From assembly GCA_021160845.1 (NCBI GenBank), contig JAGHBT010000327.1, positions 1-15,684 on the forward strand: a stretch of DNA of 15,684 nucleotides, read 5' to 3'. The notes under the pieces were generated by a model, which was not told the DNA's origin, did not search any database, and saw only the letters and a list, made by a program, of their open reading frames with translations. The position numbers and the translations under genes were made by a program. The stretch comes from a bacterium. GTDB lineage: Bacteria > Krumholzibacteriota > Krumholzibacteriia > Krumholzibacteriales > WJIX01. This document shows, one piece after another, positions 6,414 through 13,944 of the stretch (positions are counted from its first letter, which is position 1; the number at the start of each line of letters is the position of its first letter).

Positions 6414-7817
6414 ATGTATAAAAAGGTTCTTGTTGCCGCACGCGGAGAAATTGCCTTAAGGGTAATTCGCGCTTGCAGAGAGCTAGATATCAAGACTGTT
6501 GCCGTCCACTCGACGGCTGATATTGATTCGTTGCATGTTAAATTAGCCGACGAAGATGTCAGTATTGGCCCCGCGTCTCCCAGTGAAAGTTATCTTAATA
6601 TTCCCAGAATAATCGCGGCAGCCGAAATTACGAACGCGGATGCGATTCATCCAGGCTATGGATTTCTCTCGGAGAATTCTGAGTTTGCGGAAATTTGCAT
6701 TAAGTGTGGAATCGACTGGATTGGGCCGCCTCCCGGATTGATGAAAAAAATGGGGGATAAAGCCCTCGCGAGAAACTTAATGGCGAGCGCGGGGCTTCCC
6801 GTTATCCCCGGGAGCAATGGTGAGGTGGCAGACGAAGAGGAAGCATTAAGACTCTGTGGTGAAGTGGGTTATCCTGTTATGGTCAAGGCCGTAGCTGGTG
6901 GAGGAGGAAGGGGTATTAGAATTATAAGAAATGCCGGGCAGCTTTCCGAGAATTTTCATACTGCGGCGGCGGAGGCGAAAAATTCCTTTGGTCACGGAGG
7001 ATTGTATATCGAGAAATATTTGGATTCTCCAAGGCATATAGAGGTTCAGATTCTCGGCGATGGAAAGGGTAATGTTATACATTTTGGGGAGCGTGAATGC
7101 AGTATTCAGAGAAGGCATCAGAAATTAATGGAGGAATCTCCATCACCCGGGATTGATGAGAGAATGAGAAAAAGACTTTTCAGCTATGCAGTGAAAGGAG
7201 CAAAATATATAAAGTACGGTTCGCTCGGCACTGTGGAATTCCTTGTCGACTCAAAAGGTGATTTGTTTTTCCTTGAGATGAACACAAGGGTGCAGGTTGA
7301 ACATCCGGTTACGGAAATGATCAGTAAAGTCGATTTGATCACGGAGCAGATTCGCCTGGCTTACACTGGAAATCTTGTTCTTTCACAGGATGATGTTGTT
7401 AGAAAGGGATGGGCGATGGAGTGTCGTATTAACGCTGAGGATACTGATAGAAATTTTATTCCCGTCCCGGGTGAAATTACCTTTTTTCATCCTCCGGGTG
7501 GGCCGGGTGTGCGTGTGGATTCTCATCTTTACACGGGATATACTGTACCTCCGAATTATGATTCCCTGTTGGCCAAGGTGATAGTCTGGGGAAGCACAAG
7601 GGATGAGGCACGCAAGAGAATGATTGGAGCCCTAGACGAATGCATTATTGAGGGTGTACCAACAACAATACAGTTCCTTAAAACCATTCTTCGAAATAGT
7701 GATTTCGCCGAGGGTAAATTTGATACAACCTTTATTGATAAAATAAAAGCTATATCCGTAAGCGGTTACAATGTGAACGGAAGTGCGAATGGAGATCGAG
7801 AAAATGGCCGATCTTGA
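6414..7817 (+). CDS. accC: Biotin carboxylase subunit of acetyl-CoA carboxylase
   Basis: AccC carboxylates the biotin of AccB using ATP and bicarbonate. The 467-residue protein is slightly longer than the E. coli enzyme but aligns almost without gaps in the catalytic part. K116 (MGDK), the glycine-rich ATP loop AGGGGRG (161-167), K237 (QRRHQK), E275, E288, N290, R292, E296 (LEMNTRVQVEHP) and R338 (CRIN) are all present. One deviation is at residue 9: the near-universal ANRGEIA motif reads AARGEIA here. GGAGAG lies upstream of the ATG and the gene begins 5 bases after pilT. Its 3' end overlaps the thiamine gene. The protein could in principle serve another biotin-dependent carboxylase, but the nearby accB favours acetyl-CoA carboxylase. 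Confidence 0.95.
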   Translation: MYKKVLVAARGEIALRVIRACRELDIKTVAVHSTADIDSLHVKLADEDVSIGPASPSESYLNIPRIIAAAEITNADAIHPGYGFLSENSEFAEICIKCGIDWIGPPPGLMKKMGDKALARNLMASAGLPVIPGSNGEVADEEEALRLCGEVGYPVMVKAVAGGGGRGIRIIRNAGQLSENFHTAAAEAKNSFGHGGLYIEKYLDSPRHIEVQILGDGKGNVIHFGERECSIQRRHQKLMEESPSPGIDERMRKRLFSYAVKGAKYIKYGSLGTVEFLVDSKGDLFFLEMNTRVQVEHPVTEMISKVDLITEQIRLAYTGNLVLSQDDVVRKGWAMECRINAEDTDRNFIPVPGEITFFHPPGGPGVRVDSHLYTGYTVPPNYDSLLAKVIVWGSTRDEARKRMIGALDECIIEGVPTTIQFLKTILRNSDFAEGKFDTTFIDKIKAISVSGYNVNGSANGDRENGRS

Positions 7818-8862
7818 CAAAAAAGAGAAAGAAACTCTATTTAGAATTTTCGACGCGAACTCAAACAGGTGTGCCGAAGGGCTGAGAGTTGTTGAAGAGA
7901 TAGCCAGGTTGGGCATGAATGACGCGGCACTTGCCGGAGAGATTAAATTACTGCGCCACGCCGTGAGATTCAATGCCGGCAGTCTTATGGACAATTCAAT
8001 CAAATACAGGGATAGTGATGGGGATGTAGGAAAGAACCTTCCGTCAGAGACAGAAATGTCTCGTTCTTCGTTTGGCAGCGTTTTAAGAGCTAGCTTTCTG
8101 AGAGCCGAGGAAGGTCTACGAGTGTTGGAAGAATTCTCCAAGCTGATTTGCGTTGAAGCAAGTCTAAAATTTAAGCGTCTTCGTTTCAGGGTTTATAATC
8201 TTGAAAAAATATTTCTCAGTGAAGAGGAACAAAACGCCGTGATACCGGCTTCTCCTTTTCTTTACGCTATTGTTGATCGTTCCTTTGTTATTGCCTCCAG
8301 GGTAAAAGAGGTTACGAACGCTCTTTGCGCCGGAGGAGCGGATATTATTCAGTATAGAGCGAAGAATGTGACGGTAGAGGAAAGTTTGGCCGACCTTTCT
8401 ATTATTTTATTTGAAGCCTCCAAAAGGAATGTACCTGTTGTAGTAAATGATGATCCTTTCTTGGCGGCGCAGTCAGGGGCTGACGGAGTGCACATTGGAA
8501 GCTCTGATCCCGATCCATCGGTGGCAAGAGAGATACTTGGGCCGGATGCTATTATTGGACTGACGATTGACTCTTTAGCAAAGCTGGATGACAAGGCCCT
8601 GGAGCTTGTAAATTATGTTGGTGTGGGCCCCGTTTTTCCTTCAAGCACAAAGAGTGAATTAGCAGCGATAGGCCCCGGATTTGTTCGGGAGGCGCGCAGG
8701 AAAACAGACCTGTCTATTGTGGCGATAGGCGGTATTACACCCATGAATGCTGAATCTGTTTTTGAGCACGGAGCGGATGGGATCGCAGTTATTTCATCTT
8801 TGCTTCAGGGAGATATTGCGAAAAATTGCTTTACCTTTCGACAAATCATTGATAAAAGATAA
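7804..8862 (+). CDS. thiE: ThiD2-ThiE fusion: HMP-P kinase domain plus thiamine-phosphate synthase
   Basis: ATG 7804 is preferred because GGAGA at 7791-7795 lies eight bases upstream; starts at 7783 (GTG) and 7789 (ATG) are also possible. Residues about 10-138 match the ThiD2 family, an alternative hydroxymethylpyrimidine-phosphate kinase. It contains two related helices, NRCAEGLRVVEEIARL and LRAEEGLRVLEEFSKL. Residues about 150-352 form a ThiE barrel: IIQYRAK, VVVNDDPFLAA, GADGVHIG, YVGVGPVFPSSTK and VAIGGITP. Together these would phosphorylate HMP-P and join it to the thiazole phosphate. Several ThiE positions differ from the common pattern: NDD for NDR, HIGS for HLGQ, and GLT for GLS or GVS. 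The metal-binding Asp after HIGS and the STK loop are kept, so activity is likely. The start overlaps the end of accC by 14 bases. No other thi genes or TPP riboswitch are visible. Confidence 0.88.
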   Translation: MADLDKKEKETLFRIFDANSNRCAEGLRVVEEIARLGMNDAALAGEIKLLRHAVRFNAGSLMDNSIKYRDSDGDVGKNLPSETEMSRSSFGSVLRASFLRAEEGLRVLEEFSKLICVEASLKFKRLRFRVYNLEKIFLSEEEQNAVIPASPFLYAIVDRSFVIASRVKEVTNALCAGGADIIQYRAKNVTVEESLADLSIILFEASKRNVPVVVNDDPFLAAQSGADGVHIGSSDPDPSVAREILGPDAIIGLTIDSLAKLDDKALELVNYVGVGPVFPSSTKSELAAIGPGFVREARRKTDLSIVAIGGITPMNAESVFEHGADGIAVISSLLQGDIAKNCFTFRQIIDKR

Positions 8863-9010
8863 TAGAGGCGTTTGCAGCATCACTTTCTCGAGGCGTTGTT
8901 TAACGCGATTGGAGCGAAGCTTTCTGCCGTTGTTTAGTTACGGATAGGAACGGAGTAGTCCTCGGTGCGGAAGATTCCCGGATTTAATACTGTTTTTAGG
9001 ATTTGTGGGT

Positions 9011-11137
9011 ATGAAAAGAATATATAAAGGGATATTACTCGTAATTTTTGCTCTATTTACCGCATTCGCGCTGGTCTCGTTCGACAAGAGTGAATGGGGG
9101 CTTTTTTGGAGCGCGGATAAGAATCTGTGTGGACCAGCGGGGGTTTACTTAGCCGGAAGTCTGCGCCGTTTGTTTGGTGTAATTTTTTCCTGGGTAATTC
9201 CTGTATTTTTCGCCTATTGGGGATATTATTCTTTTAGAAGCCGTAAATTATCAGAGGGCCCTGTAAGGCTTATGCGGACTCTTATTTTGTTTTTTGTTGC
9301 TTCTTCAATATTCGTATGGGCGCAAATACCTCAGGGTGGGGGTATGCTTGCGAGTTGGACGGTTGACTTACTGGAAAAATTAACAGGGAGAGTAGGATCG
9401 TTACTTATTATGTCTGCGTCTTTTCTGCTAAGCGCGGTATTGCTCTTCTTCGGTTCCGTGAAACTCTTTATTGAAAAGCTATCGCGACGAAAAATTGCGG
9501 TCTCAAAAAAGAATAAAACGGAGGAATCGCGGAGCATCAAAAGAAAAAAAGCGGGTATTCTCGCAATGATAAATAAGAAGACCAAGTCCAGAGACAAGAA
9601 AGAACCCAAAATTGATGTCCCAAAACTTAACCCTATAACCAAAAAGAAACAGACTTCTAAGAGTTTGCCAAGGGATCCTTCGGCTGGTATTACGGCTGCA
9701 GATTACGCTCCACTTCCCGGTCTTGATATTCTTGAGGATTATGATCATTCCGCTGTTTCGCATAACAGGGAAGAACTGCTGGACAGATCTGAAATTATTG
9801 AGTCCAAACTGGCCGATTTTGGTATAATGGGGAATATTAAACAGGTCAGACCCGGGCCGGTAGTAACAACTTTTGAATTTGTACCCGCTCCGGGCGTTCG
9901 CGTAAATCAGATTGCCAGCCGGGCTGATGATATATCACTTGCCATGGCCGCAAAGGCGATCAGGATTCAAGCGCCGATTCCGGGAAAAGGCGCGATCGGG
10001 ATTGAGATTCCGAACCCTAACCCACAGATGGTGGTAATAAAGGAAATGCTGGAGCATTATCCTTCAGGAAGCAACGGGCTTATAATCGCTCTCGGTAAGA
10101 CCACGACAGGGGAACCATTCTACGCCGATCTTGCTGAAATGCCTCATCTGCTTATCGCCGGAGCTACGGGAAGTGGAAAAAGTGTTTGTATCAATTCCAT
10201 TATCACCAGTCTTCTCTTTAATCACACTCCTGCTACATGTAGGTTCATTTTAATCGATCCGAAGCGCCTTGAACTTATTACCTATAAGGGGATTCCTCAT
10301 TTGCTTCATCCTGTGATAAATGAGACTAAGGATAGTATTAGGGTGATGAACTGGCTTACGATCGAGATGGACCGCAGATATAAGCTCCTGGCAAAATTTG
10401 GTGTTAAAAATATTGCGGGTTTTAACGAAATGGTAAAAAAGGAAAAACCGGTATTTCCGGAAACGGGAGAAAAAATAAATATCCTTCCATTTTATGTGAC
10501 TATAATCGATCAGCACGCCGATATTATGATTTCAACCGGTAATGAAATTTATCCTCCGATTACACGGTTGTCTCAAATGGCGCGGGCGGTGGGGATACAC
10601 CTGATTTTCGCTACGCAGCGGCCTTCGGTGGATGTTGTCACCGGGTTGATAAAAGCAAATTTCCCATCCAGGATTGCCTTTCAGGTTACATCGAAGACGG
10701 ATTCGCGCACGATACTCGATGCTAATGGCGCGGAGAAGCTTCTTGGAAATGGAGACATGTTGTATTTACCGAAAAATTTTCCCATGCCGGTCAGGCTTCA
10801 GGGATCATTTATTTCGGAGAAGGACGCGAAGAAAACGGCGGATTACTGGAGGTTTTTTCATGGAGATAATGATAAAATTGATTTTTCTGATATTAAGAAC
10901 AAAGATGACGTTGGTGTTACCGACCTTGACGATGATTTGTTTGAAAAAGCCAGGGAGCTTGTAATTATACATCAGCAGGGCTCGATCTCACTTGTCCAGC
11001 GGCGTTTGAGGGTTGGCTACGCGAGGGCAGCGAGATTGATAGATATGCTTGAACAGTCGGGTGTGGTTGGTCCCTATGAGGGAAGTAAAGCGAGACAGGT
11101 GCTGGTAACAAGGGAAGAGTACGAAGAAAATGGGTAA
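9011..11137 (+). CDS. ftsK: DNA translocase FtsK (SpoIIIE/FtsK family) with altered Walker B
   Basis: FtsK is the septal motor that pumps chromosome ends apart and activates XerCD recombination at dif. ATG 9011 is chosen because AGGA at 8998-9001 has nine-base spacing; a GTG at 9005 would be too close. The 708-residue protein has four N-terminal membrane segments (about 6-24, 55-74, 88-104, 129-154) and a Lys-rich linker (155-235). The motor runs from about 235 to 625, with Walker A GATGSGKS (384-391, K390) and the signature FATQRPSVDVVTGLIKANFPSRIAF. A winged-helix gamma domain occupies about 645-708 (ELVIIHQQGSISLVQRRLRVGY). The Walker B motif reads IIDQHADIM (D500, Q501) where the family has hhDEhADLM, so the catalytic glutamate is replaced. 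The gene follows a 148-base gap with no convincing promoter and overlaps rimO by eight bases. Confidence 0.95.
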   Translation: MKRIYKGILLVIFALFTAFALVSFDKSEWGLFWSADKNLCGPAGVYLAGSLRRLFGVIFSWVIPVFFAYWGYYSFRSRKLSEGPVRLMRTLILFFVASSIFVWAQIPQGGGMLASWTVDLLEKLTGRVGSLLIMSASFLLSAVLLFFGSVKLFIEKLSRRKIAVSKKNKTEESRSIKRKKAGILAMINKKTKSRDKKEPKIDVPKLNPITKKKQTSKSLPRDPSAGITAADYAPLPGLDILEDYDHSAVSHNREELLDRSEIIESKLADFGIMGNIKQVRPGPVVTTFEFVPAPGVRVNQIASRADDISLAMAAKAIRIQAPIPGKGAIGIEIPNPNPQMVVIKEMLEHYPSGSNGLIIALGKTTTGEPFYADLAEMPHLLIAGATGSGKSVCINSIITSLLFNHTPATCRFILIDPKRLELITYKGIPHLLHPVINETKDSIRVMNWLTIEMDRRYKLLAKFGVKNIAGFNEMVKKEKPVFPETGEKINILPFYVTIIDQHADIMISTGNEIYPPITRLSQMARAVGIHLIFATQRPSVDVVTGLIKANFPSRIAFQVTSKTDSRTILDANGAEKLLGNGDMLYLPKNFPMPVRLQGSFISEKDAKKTADYWRFFHGDNDKIDFSDIKNKDDVGVTDLDDDLFEKARELVIIHQQGSISLVQRRLRVGYARAARLIDMLEQSGVVGPYEGSKARQVLVTREEYEENG

Positions 11138-12476
11138 ATCACCAGATATTCCCACCTTTTTCTTTTTTAATTTGGGATGTCCAAAGAATATAGTAGACGC
11201 TCAGCGTGTTGTGGACAGACTTGTTGTAGCCGGGTTTAGGGAGGCCTTAGTAGCTGAAGAGGCCGATCTGATTGTCCTGACAACCTGTGCTTTTATTCAA
11301 GCTGCGGAGCAGGAATCAGTCGATGAAATCCTGAGGATAGGAGAGGCAAAGAACGAGGGACAAGTGTTTGCCGTACTGGGTTGCCTTGTTTCAAGAGAGG
11401 CTGATAAGCTCGCGGGGCTTTTCCCCGAAGTTGATATCTTTATTCCCGCTGCCGATATGGAAAAATTGCCGGAGAGACTGGCCCGGGAGGGTTTGATAAC
11501 AGGCCCCAACCTAAGTGATTTAGCCTGTCAGGGTGAAGTTATACCGAAAAAACTATTTACGCCGCCTCATCTCGCCTATCTTAAAGTTGCTGACGGATGT
11601 TCGAATAATTGTACCTTTTGCTTGATTCCTAAGCTTAGGGGCTCTCTGATCAGCAGGGGCAAGAACGAAATAATTAGTGAAGCCCTTGGGCTAAGCGAGA
11701 AGGGAGTCAGAGAACTTGTTGTAGTAGCGCAGGATACGGGCGTATGGGGGCGTGATTTAAATAGTGACCGCAAGCTTTGCGATCTCCTTGAGGATATATC
11801 CTCGGTAGTTAATTCGGAATGGATCAGGCTGATGTATCTTCATCCGGCTCACATTAATATTGAAAAACTAGTGAGGCTATTGAGTGAGGGGATGATTCTG
11901 CCGTATCTTGACATCCCGATTCAGCATGTTTCAACTAGACTGCTAAGGGAAATGGGCAGGGGATATGGAAGGGATTATCTGGAGAGATTATTTGACCGCT
12001 TAAGATCGCGGATAGATGGACTGGTAATCAGAACGACGGTTATGGTTGGGTTTCCGGGAGAAACCAGTGAAGAGTTTAACGAACTTATCGATTTTATTGA
12101 GCGCTATAGACTCGATCATGTGGGTGTCTTCGGTTTCTCTCCCGAAGAAGGGACAAGAGCCTATAACTTCGATGGAATGATTGGCCAAGAAACCATTATC
12201 AAAAGAAGAGAAATGATAACTGACATTCAGATGGATATTTCTACTGAACATCTTGCCAAGAGAGAGGGGACAGTAGAGAAGGTACTGGTGGATGAAATAT
12301 TGGATTCTTCACAGCGTCCCGCTGAAGGGGTTTGGGGCGAGGGAAGATTTTACGGGCAGGCTTATCAGATCGATGGAGTAGTTTTTCTGTCGGGAAAGCG
12401 TGTAGAGCTGGGCGAATTAGTTATTGTTTTTTTCAAGCAGAAGACGGCATACGATATGTTTGGCAGCGTAAGGTAA
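11130..12476 (+). CDS. rimO: Ribosomal protein S12 methylthiotransferase RimO (3' end altered by adapter sequence)
   Basis: RimO is a radical SAM enzyme that adds a methylthio group to an aspartate of ribosomal protein S12. The 448-residue protein has the MTTase N-terminal domain with three cluster cysteines (C17 in NLGCPKNIVD, C53 in TTCAFIQAA, C85 in GCL). The radical SAM motif is C157-x3-C161-x2-C164 (DGCSNNCTFCLIPKLRG), which with the IPKLRG sequence points to RimO rather than MiaB. A TRAM domain fills roughly the last 70 residues. The final part is not trustworthy: residues about 434-441 are encoded by an Illumina-like sequence (see 12427-12454), after which the frame returns to a normal RimO-type ending, YDMFGSVR. 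Usual family members end similarly (YDLxG), so the join restores the true frame and probably the true length. The start overlaps ftsK by eight bases. Confidence 0.93.
   Translation: MGKSPDIPTFFFFNLGCPKNIVDAQRVVDRLVVAGFREALVAEEADLIVLTTCAFIQAAEQESVDEILRIGEAKNEGQVFAVLGCLVSREADKLAGLFPEVDIFIPAADMEKLPERLAREGLITGPNLSDLACQGEVIPKKLFTPPHLAYLKVADGCSNNCTFCLIPKLRGSLISRGKNEIISEALGLSEKGVRELVVVAQDTGVWGRDLNSDRKLCDLLEDISSVVNSEWIRLMYLHPAHINIEKLVRLLSEGMILPYLDIPIQHVSTRLLREMGRGYGRDYLERLFDRLRSRIDGLVIRTTVMVGFPGETSEEFNELIDFIERYRLDHVGVFGFSPEEGTRAYNFDGMIGQETIIKRREMITDIQMDISTEHLAKREGTVEKVLVDEILDSSQRPAEGVWGEGRFYGQAYQIDGVVFLSGKRVELGELVIVFFKQKTAYDMFGSVR
12427..12454 (+). other. Illumina P7 primer sequence preceded by a T run (assembly artefact)
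   Basis: Bases 12434-12454 are identical over 21 bases to the Illumina P7 amplification primer (begins CAAGCAGAAGAC, ends GGCATACGA). Seven Ts at 12427-12433 precede it, as in the T-linker of flow-cell oligonucleotides. Translated, it gives FFKQKTAYD, a string I know as a recurring contaminant in metagenome-derived proteins. It lies inside the TRAM domain of rimO. The final TACGA could coincide with native Tyr-Asp codons. Confidence 0.93.
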
Positions 12477-12503
12477 TATGAGAAAATAGAGGAAATAGGT
12501 ATT

Positions 12504-13844
12504 ATGGATACCGATAGCTGGCCCAAACAAAAAACAGCTGTTCTTGTTATTCACGGCATAGGGGGACAATACCCATTCTCTACAATGGATCAGTTCGCGC
12601 GTTCGCTTATAGATTCATTTGAAGAAATGGGTCTTTCTGATTTGGCGGTTGAGCATTGTATAGCTAAAAGGGAAATGGGCGCCGGCGGTTACTGGAACGA
12701 CAATTATATACGCGTCATCAATAAAGAGAGTGAATATTCAATAGATATCTATGAGTATTACTGGGCACATCTTACCGAAGAGAAGATGAAATTAAAGGAT
12801 ATCCAAAGGTGGGTTTTGCAGACGGTAAAAGGAGCGGAGAAATTTTATAAGCAGAATGAAGAGCTTGCGAGAAAATGCGGTGACAAGAGTGCTTTCTTTA
12901 CGGAAGGCGGAAAGTTTAAAGTTAACAAATACAGGGCCTTTCTGGTCGGAGTGGCCGGGATTGTGCCTGTATATACAGGGTTGTGGCTTGGACTTGCTTC
13001 TCTTATTTCAAAGATTCCTGTTGTGGGGGCTTTTGGAGAGAAAATTATAGATATCCTGAATTCAAAGATTTCAAGTTCACTAGTAAACGTTATAGGAGAT
13101 ATTGCTATATATAATTCTATCGATCCGAAATCATCATTCTACCGGATTAGAAAAGAAATATTAAGCGGGGCTGTAGATACTGTGAAATATCTTCTGGCGT
13201 TACAAGACGAAAATAATGTCCTGCGGGGCAAAAGTGTAAAAAATATTAATTACGGCAGGGTTATTCTGGCCGGGCATTCGCTGGGAAGCCAAATTGCCTT
13301 CGATGCCATAAATCGTCTTACACAGATGATATCCAGCGGGGAAATTGCCGGAGTTGGACCAATTGGGAATTATCTTACCCCGGAGGGGGGTGATGTCCGT
13401 GTCAATACCGGAGGAGCAAGGTTTGAGAATGTTAGTGAAAAGTTGTGCGGGCTTGTGACTTTTGGGAGCCCGCTTGATAAAATCGCCTTTTTCCTAAGGC
13501 AACAGGCGCCGGATGAGCAATATCTAAGGCTTCAGATACTTCAAAATTATCATTCCTTTAAGCAAAAAGAATGGCTTGGGTTCTCAGGGATCAAGTACAG
13601 GCTGGAGTCACCTTATAAGAGAATATTCGATAATATCAGGTGGTATAACTATCACGACGCAGGTGATCCGATAAGCGGCAGGCTTGACTATTATGGAAAT
13701 GTAATAAATAGAAGGCGTTCATATAAGAAAAAATGGCGGGGATTCACACATGGCGATTACTGGACTGACAAAGAGATGTTCAGAGAAATTATTACAGATT
13801 TTATAATTCCTGATGGACCGACAGAACACCTCCGGGAAAATTAA
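12504..13844 (+). CDS. Alpha/beta hydrolase (lipase-like) with a central hydrophobic segment
   Basis: The 446-residue protein begins with the first strand and oxyanion-loop motif of an alpha/beta hydrolase, AVLVIHGIGGQ (12-22). The nucleophile elbow is GHSLGS (257-262), making S259 the likely catalytic serine. TFGSPLDK (319-325) is a further lipase-type strand. D388 (GDPISG) and H416 (FTHGDYW) are the best candidates for the rest of the triad. Between the first strand and the elbow is a long insertion with a hydrophobic stretch at about 146-168 that could anchor the protein in a membrane. There is no signal peptide. Substrate and role are unknown; esterase or phospholipase activity would be typical of the fold. 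It starts 27 bases after rimO in the same direction and ends at a convergent region. Confidence 0.75.
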   Translation: MDTDSWPKQKTAVLVIHGIGGQYPFSTMDQFARSLIDSFEEMGLSDLAVEHCIAKREMGAGGYWNDNYIRVINKESEYSIDIYEYYWAHLTEEKMKLKDIQRWVLQTVKGAEKFYKQNEELARKCGDKSAFFTEGGKFKVNKYRAFLVGVAGIVPVYTGLWLGLASLISKIPVVGAFGEKIIDILNSKISSSLVNVIGDIAIYNSIDPKSSFYRIRKEILSGAVDTVKYLLALQDENNVLRGKSVKNINYGRVILAGHSLGSQIAFDAINRLTQMISSGEIAGVGPIGNYLTPEGGDVRVNTGGARFENVSEKLCGLVTFGSPLDKIAFFLRQQAPDEQYLRLQILQNYHSFKQKEWLGFSGIKYRLESPYKRIFDNIRWYNYHDAGDPISGRLDYYGNVINRRRSYKKKWRGFTHGDYWTDKEMFREIITDFIIPDGPTEHLREN

Positions 13845-13845
13845 A

Positions 13846-13877
13846 GGGATTAAGGGAAAAATATTTTTCTAAATCCC
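13846..13877. terminator. AT-rich hairpin between convergent genes
   Basis: GGGATT (13846-13851) can pair with AATCCC (13872-13877), enclosing a second perfect inverted repeat GAAAAATATTTTTC. It starts two bases after the hydrolase stop. On the rightward strand no T tract follows. On the leftward strand the downstream sequence is TTTAATTTT, a modest tract. It may act on either strand; evidence is structural only. Confidence 0.35.
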
Positions 13878-13882
13878 GGATA

Positions 13883-13944
13883 ATAAAAAGCAGGTTCCCT
13901 CTTCTTTAAATTAAAATGGATCAGGGATTTTGATTTCCTGCTTT
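13883..13944 (-). terminator. Rho-independent-type terminator for the leftward secreted-protein operon
   Basis: Read on the minus strand, AAAGCAGG (13944-13937) pairs with CCTGCTTT (13894-13887). Inside it, TCCCT (13927-13923) pairs with AGGGA (13900-13896), leaving an AT-rich loop. TTTTTATTA (13889-13881) follows the right arm. The left arm overlaps the last codons of the leftward gene. Stem quality is fair because of an internal loop. Confidence 0.45.

Noticed and set aside
8863..9010. The 148-base gap between thiE and ftsK, with a small hairpin GCGTT-GTTT-AACGC near 8894-8907
   Set aside because: The five-base-pair stem has no T tract and no promoter pair is convincing; no RNA gene fold is evident.
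11130..12476. Assigning the radical SAM gene to MiaB (tRNA methylthiotransferase)
   Set aside because: NLGCPKNIVD at the first cysteine and CTFCLIPKLRG fit RimO; MiaB usually has CNK/CTYC-type motifs and different flanks.
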